Below the pieces are notes generated by a model. That model did no database searches, had not been told where the DNA came from, and saw only the letters and a program-made list of their open reading frames with translations. 64,000 nt of DNA from Pisaster brevispinus. Its lineage: Eukaryota > Echinodermata > Asteroidea > Forcipulatida > Asteriidae. Within the stretch, counting starts at the first letter, position 1, and each line of letters begins with the position of its first letter. Shown here piece by piece: positions 50,101 through 59,100 of the stretch. The translations under genes and the position numbers were made by a program. Location of the stretch: positions 10,372,176 to 10,436,175 of the forward strand of contig JAMKCF010000008.1 of the NCBI GenBank assembly GCA_023634235.1. The letters run 5' to 3'.

Positions 50101-53100
50101 ATCATGCCCACCTCCCCCATCATGCTCACCTCCCCCCATCATGCCCACCTCCCCATCATGCCCACCTCCCCCATCATGCCCACCTCCCCCATCATGCCCA
50201 CCTCCCCCATCATGCCCACCTCCCCATCATGCCCACCTCCCCCATCATGCCCACCTCCCACATCATGCCCACCTCCCCATCATGCCCACCTCCCCCATCA
50301 TGCCCACCTCCCCCCATCATGCCCACCTCCCCATCATGCCCACCTCCCCATCATGCCCACCTCTCCCATCATGCCCACCTCCCCCATCATGCCCACCTCC
50401 CCCCATCATGTCCACCTCCCCATCATGCCCACCTCCCCCATCATGCCCACCTCCCCATCATGCCCACCTCCCCCATCATGCCCACCTCCCCCATCATGCC
50501 CCCTTGAGACTTTTCCCAAATAATATCCCACCATTGTTCTAATTGCAGAGAAATGGATGAGAGGAACCCTGAGGAAGCAACAACCATTTAAAAGGTACTC
50601 ACAAAAAGCCAAATGATACCTACATCTTCTCAAGACCAACTGGTGACATAGAAAATCTAGACAATCTAGACATAGAAAGTTAGGAATGCATCTTGCCATT
50701 AACTATGTATTGAAAGCTGCCAATGAGGAAGTCACAACAATAAGAATAATGTTACAATAATGATAAGACCAACAACTTAAAGGCACCAGGAATATAGAAT
50801 GAATGACCAAGTTCTGGATCAAGAACCTACCCAGCCTCAGTGCAGTCAAGTCCAAGTTGTCCGAGAGCGACACCTCCCCATTAAGTCCCAATCCTCCGTA
50901 ATGAGTTCAAGTCCGCCATGTCCCTGTAAAGTTAGTTGCAATAATCTCAATTGTCGATCCTCCTGATGGTTGTATGGAACATTTCTGCAATGTTGTGCCC
51001 TTTCCAGACATTGCTGTGAGACTAGTGACCAGATTTGCCTGATTTTAACCACTTGAACAAGGACACAGGATTGTTTTCCATTGTGTAATGAACCTATCTA
51101 GAACCCTCAAAACATCTTGCGGGGAAAAAAACAGCACAATCTTACTCAAAACTGACCAATTTGTTTGAAATCTGTATGCATCAGTGTGTCATTTTGATTG
51201 TTGATTTGTCAAAAATTAGACTATGACCAATAAGGAAGGTAGAAAAACTCCATGGAATAATCAACGTAAACCAATGAAAAATGGACACGGCTAGCCAGAT
51301 TCACCTTGTCTGCTTTTCTCTGCTTTTTTTTCTCGGTCTTGAAATGGATCACAATGAGTCCCAGGATCGAGACTGAGTCCCCAATCTGAGTCATGGTGCT
51401 CCAGTACCGAGTCAAAGTCCACATAGACTTGAATTTGAATTTAGACTGTGTTCATCCAGTGTATGGTGTAACCCTCCTCATGAAAATGCCCTTCATCTCT
51501 ATTCCTTGCTGTTCTTGTCCACACTGTTCCTGCATCAGATCTACTAATGTCCTCCCTCCATCTTCTTCTTTGTCTGCCTCTTCTCCTTTTCCTCGTTCTT
51601 TGTTGCTACTCCACTAGTCATGTTGTCAAGATCTGCTGAATGTTCTTCAGCAGTGTGTCCAGTCCACCTCCATTTACCCCGTTTTATTTTCCTTATGATG
51701 TCTGTAACTCATGTTTTCTTTTGTATTTCTGTACATGTGACACTCTCTTTAATTTCCAATGCTCTTTCTGTTTTGTTGTTGCCCCATAAGTGGTACACAC
51801 TGATCTATACTCTTCTCCGGAGAGCCAATGGTATGTTCTTGTCACAAAGTATCCCTCTGTATCATTCAAAGCAAATTCATCCGGTCTTAATTCTTATGGA
51901 GACTCTTTGTGACCCTACTGGTAACTTGGTCTTCCACCTGTATTGTCTCATCTGTGTTGGAGTTTGTCATGTATTTTGTCTAAGTATTCTTGTGCATCTT
52001 TAAACCTATTTCTTTACTTTTACTATGGATACAATGCAACGGATACAAGTCTTCAATGGAAGAGGTGATTCAAGCAACATTGGGATCTGCAACTCGTGGA
52101 TTTGTCAGTAATTCTCCATCAATGTTGCACCCTCTCTTCTCCAGGGGCATTTTCCTGAAAACCTCTTCCATTACTGCTGACATCTTCATGGAAGAGTTTA
52201 AGCTGTCATCCCTACTCACCGCCGATCTCCGACCCAGCCTGTGGCTCCGCTACGTGGATGACACCTTCATCGCTTGGCCCCACGGACCGGACTCTCTCCT
52301 CCAGTTTCTGCAGTATCTCAACCAGCAACACCCCAGAATTAAGTTCACCATGGAGCAAGAGCAGTCCGGCAAGATCGCTTTCCTTGATGTCCTCATCTCC
52401 AGGAAACCAGACGGCAAACTCCACCACAGCATCTACAGGAAACCCACCCACACCGACCGATATCTCAACCAGCGATCCTTCCACCATTCAAGAATCAAGT
52501 CTTCTGTCAACCGCACCCGAGTTCAACGTGCTTACAACATCTGTGACCCAGACAGCCTTCAGCAGGAGTTGCAGCACATCAAGACTACACTGAAGTGCAA
52601 CGGATACAACTCAAGACAAATCAAGACAAGCAAGCCTGTCCCCAATCCCAACTAAAGGGTCCCCTATACTCAAAGTCAACCACGCACACCCTTATGTTTG
52701 TCCTACCTAGGTCCCTCCTCCCATTGTCTCCAGTGTATCTTCCGGCAAGCAGGGATCAAGGTCTACCTCTCTGCTCCCAAGAAACTTCACAGCTCTCTTC
52801 AATCTCACAAGGACAAGCAAGATCCCTCCACACGTGCAGGAGTCTACCGGAATGCGGGAAGGTTTATGTCGGGGAAAACGGGCATAACCTTCCTACTAGA
52901 CTCAAGGAACATCGACCGCACGGAAGGAGGGGGAGATTATGAGAAGTCATCAGGCATCGTCAAGCACTCCAACATCACCGACCACCGAGTAGACTGGGGT
53001 GCTGCAGAACTCATCGCTCTCATCTAGGCATGGCACCCCAGACGGATCAGAGAGGCCATCGAGATCTACAAGCACGACAAAGTTCCTCAAAACATAGGCT

Positions 53101-56100
53101 TCCACATCAGTGACATTTGGCTCCCACCCTTTCTGACTAATGGATCTCCTATATCCAAGGTCACATCCCTTAGACTTGGGTCTTCTATACTTTCAGTCTC
53201 CTCTAGGTTCCCTCACCTTCCCTGTGCTTGTCACCAACTGATTCAGGTCAGTGAGCACACACTCCTTACCCACCCCTAGTGGGTTTCAGTTTAGCCTACA
53301 CGCTTCACCGAGCTAAGCCCAGCTTATCCAGTTCCTGTTCCTGTTCCTTCGCGCACCAAGGAGCCAAGCCCAGCTACCAGTTAATCCCCTTCAAGTCAGT
53401 ACTTAAGCAGCATCCAGCAACAGAGTCCAGCATTCTCCTGAAGACGATCAGAGCATACTGATTGAAATGTTGAGTCGTTAACCACCAGTTCTTTTCAGAA
53501 CCTACACTACTCAAAAGAGATTTTCACATGGTGTTACCGCAAGCCTTACTTAGGAACTGATTATGTGAGGGCAAACCTCACCTGGCCGATGTCAATATGG
53601 AAGACTAGAGTCATGCCATTTTCTTTAGATTTCATTTTTCCTCTGAAGGAGGTTATCCGCGAATACAAGAATGGCCTCACAATAAAGGAACATCAATTGG
53701 CTCACCTTCATAAAATACATTTTACTAAGACTTCACCAGCAACTAGAGAACAATTACAATTTGTTTGTGTTTAAATGTTGACAAGATGTATTTAAAAAGG
53801 TTTAAATGTTGACAAGATGTATTTAAAAAGGCTGCCCTGTTTTAGGAGATGCTCCTGAAGTTTTCTAACATTGTATCAGGTTTTAATGTTTAAGAGGCAT
53901 ATGCAAATAAATAATCAGCAGCCCTTGTAACTTTGTAACTGTGCAAACTAGGCCAGTGTTGATCTTTTAGCCGATTTCTTTTGTTTCAGTACCTTTGCTT
54001 TTATGATCACAACCTTTGTTACAACATTTAGCTTAGTTCCCAGCTGCCAGAGGGCACGTGTGTAATTAGGAGATCATGTGGGTTAGTTTAGGCTATGCAT
54101 ACATACATTAAGTTGTGAGTTAAACTGTTTGATCACTCTTTCACCTGCCCTTTCCCAAGAGATCAAAGATAACACATTCACCACATGTATGTATGCAACC
54201 ATGTTGGCATGCAAGGCTTAGGAGTCTTAAGGCATAGCTGTTGAACACTTTGTGTGAATGAATATTGCTTAGAACAAGCCTTGACAAACTGTGCAAAACA
54301 GCCACCAAAAGCAGGAATGCCTATTACAGGGACACTGCAGTCATCACTTGGGCTCATGGGAGGTGAAAGGCCCTAATGGGGAATCACAGCATTTTAGTTT
54401 TGTTATATTAAATTACATGTGCTGTACTAACTTGTTCATATGCCATTTAAAAGTTGTTAATTAATCAGTAATGTATAAACAAAAATGTACCTGTTACTCT
54501 CCCCTCTTTATACTTTTTAACAAATTATTTCAAGTAAAACAATGCTCTCCAACCCCCTAAAAACAGGCCTTGTTTATGATGTGACATAACTTGTGGAGCA
54601 ATAAACTTTAACAAAATGTCTCATTTTCATTGCTACCATAAAGGCAAGTTATATTGTGGTAGCACAAACAATCCTTAAAGATTCTATTTCCAAAAGCAAC
54701 AGATAGTATGAGCCAGGCTTGATTTTGGGGGCGTTCCCACACCATAGAGCATTATCTTAAATGAAATAAATTGAAAACATAACATTGGGGTCACAACAGG
54801 TATATTTTCAGCTGATTTATCATCCATCTGCCCAGTTAGGTTGGGTCTGGTGCTTAGAGAACACTTGACACTAGGTGATGGTCAAAGAAATACCAATGAA
54901 GGTTTTTCCTGTTCTACATGTTCTAGTCGTGGTACATAGTTGCACTTATTACTGTTCTGAATGCAAGAAACATTTAGTCCTACAAAATGAATAATCTTGT
55001 GAAAATTCAAATAACTTACAGCAACATCATCACAAAATGCGATGTCTCTGTCGGGCGGTGTTTCATCTTTAAGAAGCATTGCTGTGTTTTTCTTGATATT
55101 GTTAAGGTCTTTCTTCATGACTGCAAAAATAAATGATAGTAAACTATAGAGACAATTCCATTTCCGTATAACCAACACATTACACACATGCATGGCTGAT
55201 ATTTATGAATTTTAGAATAGAAATGTTAAGAAAAATTCCCCAAAACAGACATTTGCTTAGGATGAAAAGACCTTTACAAATATGTCAACATGTGTAATAT
55301 TGGAAAATGTCAATTCAGGACAAGACCTTGACTTTGAACTTTTTGGTTGAGTGGAAGAAGGTCTAATCTTGCAAATGTTTATAATCGCTATATGCATGTA
55401 TCTTGATTTTAAAGAAACACAGACTAATGAAGGGCTTGATAAAATATAAGTATAAGGGGAATTAGGCGAATTAAACTGCAGTATGGGGTTTTAAACTAGT
55501 TGTTTTAACATGCTGAGGCCTGGTTCTTGATAAGTTTACAGAGACAAAGTTAAGGTAAAATTATCAAGAACCAGCCCGCACTGTGTTTAAACAACTAGTT
55601 TAAAACCGATCCAACAAACTTTGGATCAATACCTTTCCATTAAAAACATCAAAAAACCCTGTAAAAAATGAGAACAAATCTGGAAATTTACCTCAGCTCA
55701 CCTTGACTCTACCTTGAATTTCTATGCATGTGTTGAATGCTGAGTAGCTTCTTATGCAAGTTTTGAACTTGTGTGCTTACGCTTCAAACTATTACTTGCG
55801 CAAGCAAAATATGTGACCTACCAACTTAAATTGGGCCGTGAAATGTGTGCACTCTGCGCAATCATCTGATAGTGCCCTCTTTTTACTGGATAAAGTCAGG
55901 TCATGTTTAACACTTCTAACTGTATTTACAACGTACCTTTAAACATGGCCACGTGATCTCCTCTCAACCAATCAGAATTGATAAACTGTCCCAGGTATTT
56001 ATGAATGATTATTAAGACAAACTATAGAATTCCTCACTAAAAAAAATATATATAATAAGTGGCTTCTTATATAGTGCTCATATCCATCATTTATGTTCAA

Positions 56101-59100
56101 GGTGCTTCAACATTCGGTATTTTCCTGCTACCTTTCCTACCTACCGGGGTGAACCCGTTCTCTTTTTGATAAGTGCACTGGGTTCTTTTACGTGCGTTAC
56201 ACAACAACACAAGACCAACGGCTTTACGTCCCATCCGAAGGACGGTCAGATGTCTTTCAATTTAAATCTGAAAGCTTATTTATTATAAAGTCCAAACTAG
56301 TACCGATTCTCCTGAAGTAAATTTCACATGAAAATCAAGGATATAGGACTTGAAGATGTGCACAAAATAACATTTTCTTTATGTGCACAAGATTTGTGGA
56401 AAAAAAATAAATTCCTAAAAATAATTAACATAATGAAATTTCATATTAGTTTATTGTTTAATTCTTGAAAACTGATGGATTGGAGTGAATTAAATATTCC
56501 CAAAAATCAGTTTTATTTAAATCAAAAACGCTCAATACTATTTTAGAATAGTTTCGTTTTTTAATCTCTTAATGAAAATTTGTCAACATTATAATATGTT
56601 TGCTAAAAGTAAAAAATTACTTGTCACCAACTTAACATGAAGATTGTATTCTTACCTTCAACTTCAGCTTCCAAGGCTTTAATAGAAACTGCAAGAGAAC
56701 AATAAAACAAGAGCTGGTTTATTCTACTCTTGAATTTATGGATGTTTACAGAGCCCTGTACAAAAGACACAAGAACTGTTCGTAACTCACCTCAATTTTG
56801 CTTCAACTTTAAGTTGACAAAATACTCAATGCACCCCCCGCCCCCCCAAAAAAAAAATACAAACAAAAACAAAACTAGAAATGAGTTTGTAATGAACAAA
56901 CACTGGGGTTTCAGCTCTGTTGTCAATGTTGAATTAATGTAATAATTAATTTGACACCTGATGACATCACGATGATGAAAACATGTTTTTCGTACGAACT
57001 TTGTTATAAGCTACAAGACGACACAAAGTTTTTGACTTTATGACATGTGGTTAAGGAAATGTATTTTTGTATTGAATTTTCTGTTTGGACCGGACGAAAA
57101 GATCAAAGTTGGGTCATGTTTTTAATAAAAACAAATGTATCATTAGCTCCAAGACGCCACAAAGAGTTGACTTTATGACATGTGGTTCACGAGATATGGA
57201 CTTTAAATTTGAGAGCTTCCTGTTTGTACCGGAAGTAAAGGTGAAAGAGGAGGGTGACATTTTAAAAAGAACATGTTTAATGTGCCATCAGTTACAAGAT
57301 GGTACAAAAATTATAACTCTTTTACGTATGGTTCAGACGATATAAAGTTAAAAAAAATAAATTGTAAATAATAAACTACCATGCTAAGGCTAAATTTATT
57401 AATAAACGATACTGCACAGACCTTAAAATAAATTGTGGTGGGAGAATTCAATGAAATTGCGTGAGAATAAACCACTACTAATATCCCAAAATGCTTCCTT
57501 ATTTAATACTTCAAGGACTCTCCACAAGCAAGAGGGCGCTATACAGGTTCACCATTAACTGTACGAAGCGAAGCAGCGAACCAAAATGAAAGGTACAAAG
57601 GTCGAACGATGCCATGCGCGTGGACAATGGGCTATGTGTGGGTATGGCCGTATGCAGTGTGTTACGATGCCTAGCGTGGGAATTAATGGCTGAGTGGTGT
57701 ACAGCCCGTATGCGATGTACAGCGTGAATTACGTGCAATGTACACACACGACGATCGTGCTTGTTTGACGATACGTGTTTTTAAATCGTTAATATCATCA
57801 ACAAAGGAATAAAAACCCTCGGTCGAACTGCTGCTGGATCTAAGTTAGAGCACAGGCTTTCATTTGATGTATTGTTTGTGTCTTTTAGGACTGTAGATCC
57901 AGATCGAACATTCACAAAATTTCACGTGTAAATGCTATGAGAATTTTCGGAAAGAAGTATAATAATACTAATACTAGTGAAATACTATAGTGAAATAAAA
58001 TAAAAATCTTGATGAAAACAAAGGTGGTTTCGGCGGATGGCCAAAACCCTCAACAACAACAACCAATAAATAAATAAATAAAATAATTACAAATCAACAT
58101 CTACACTATTGGTTGCTTGAGATTAGTAATGGATTGAAGTATGGAGCTCTGACAATTCTCCGTGCCAGAAACGAACTCTCGTATCTATTAGGACTCTGTA
58201 TAATGTGTACAACATGAATAGTCCTACACAGGTAGTAATCTTGTTGCTATGAAACATTCTATGAGTCTTATTAGTGGCAAAAATAATAGAGCAAAATAAC
58301 AAAATTGCAAGCATTTACCCCCAACCCCACCCCTGAAAAAAAAGAGTATTTTAATTTAAAAAAATTTATGTATTATACACCTTGAAGTAAGAATAAATGC
58401 ATGGCCTAAACAGTAAAATAATGCCACTTGACTGTTTCAGGTTAAAGCCGAGTAATGATTGTAAATTGTAAGCAGCAATTTACAAGTGATTAATTTAACA
58501 TGTTGCTTCCTCAGACAACCCTGTGGGTCATCGTATCTTGTTACATCATTGTCAATTAAGGAGCTTATGATGTGCTTAAAGTTTGGTGAAATGGGACACT
58601 GGAGACACTGGGACACTGGAGTCAAGTTGACTATTGAATTGTCTGGCTAGTCAATGCTAACAGCAATCCCGGGAGTAATAACCACAAAATAGTTTCACTA
58701 AAGTATCTTGCCATGATATAAGACTTTAAAAAAGGGAACAAGTTGGTTTCCTGAATGTCGCGCACATCTGATTTTGGGTCCACTTTTGTGATTGTTTTAT
58801 TTGTTTTTGATTGAAAAAAAATGTAACTTTGCCAAAACCAAACCAAACTGCATGTTTTCCTTTAAGTAACAGTACAGTTTGTTACTTGTTTATTTATATT
58901 TTTATTTATATATTGATTCTTCAACCTAAAGACAATATTAGTTTATCTTGCATTAGGAGGTGGGACCGTTCAGGAAGTTTGGTTAGTTTCTGATAATCTG
59001 GATTGTAATTCTTGAAATTTTAAACATTTTGCAAGATTTGGGTGCGAACAGCTATTCATAGTTTAATTTTATTTCTTAGTTTTGCTTATTCTTTTAAGCA

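Larger units (their letters stand above)
52090..53545 (+). mobile_element. Penelope-like element with GIY-YIG nuclease
   Basis: Plus strand, 5'-truncated. Two main frames: RT (to the stop at 52653-52655) and GIY-YIG endonuclease (about 52680-53130), then a 3' region with a conserved hairpin-type terminal sequence near 53432-53545 (GAAATGTTGAGTCGTTAA, CCAGTTCTTTTCAGAACCTA). At least one frameshift in the nuclease (near 52860). Better preserved than the element at 14.3 kb and of a different subfamily. Confidence 0.88.

Noticed and set aside
50050..50542. PTSPIM-repeat reading frames
   Set aside because: An 18-bp repeat is automatically open in several frames, but unit lengths of 17 and 19 break any one frame. 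No splice or start context.
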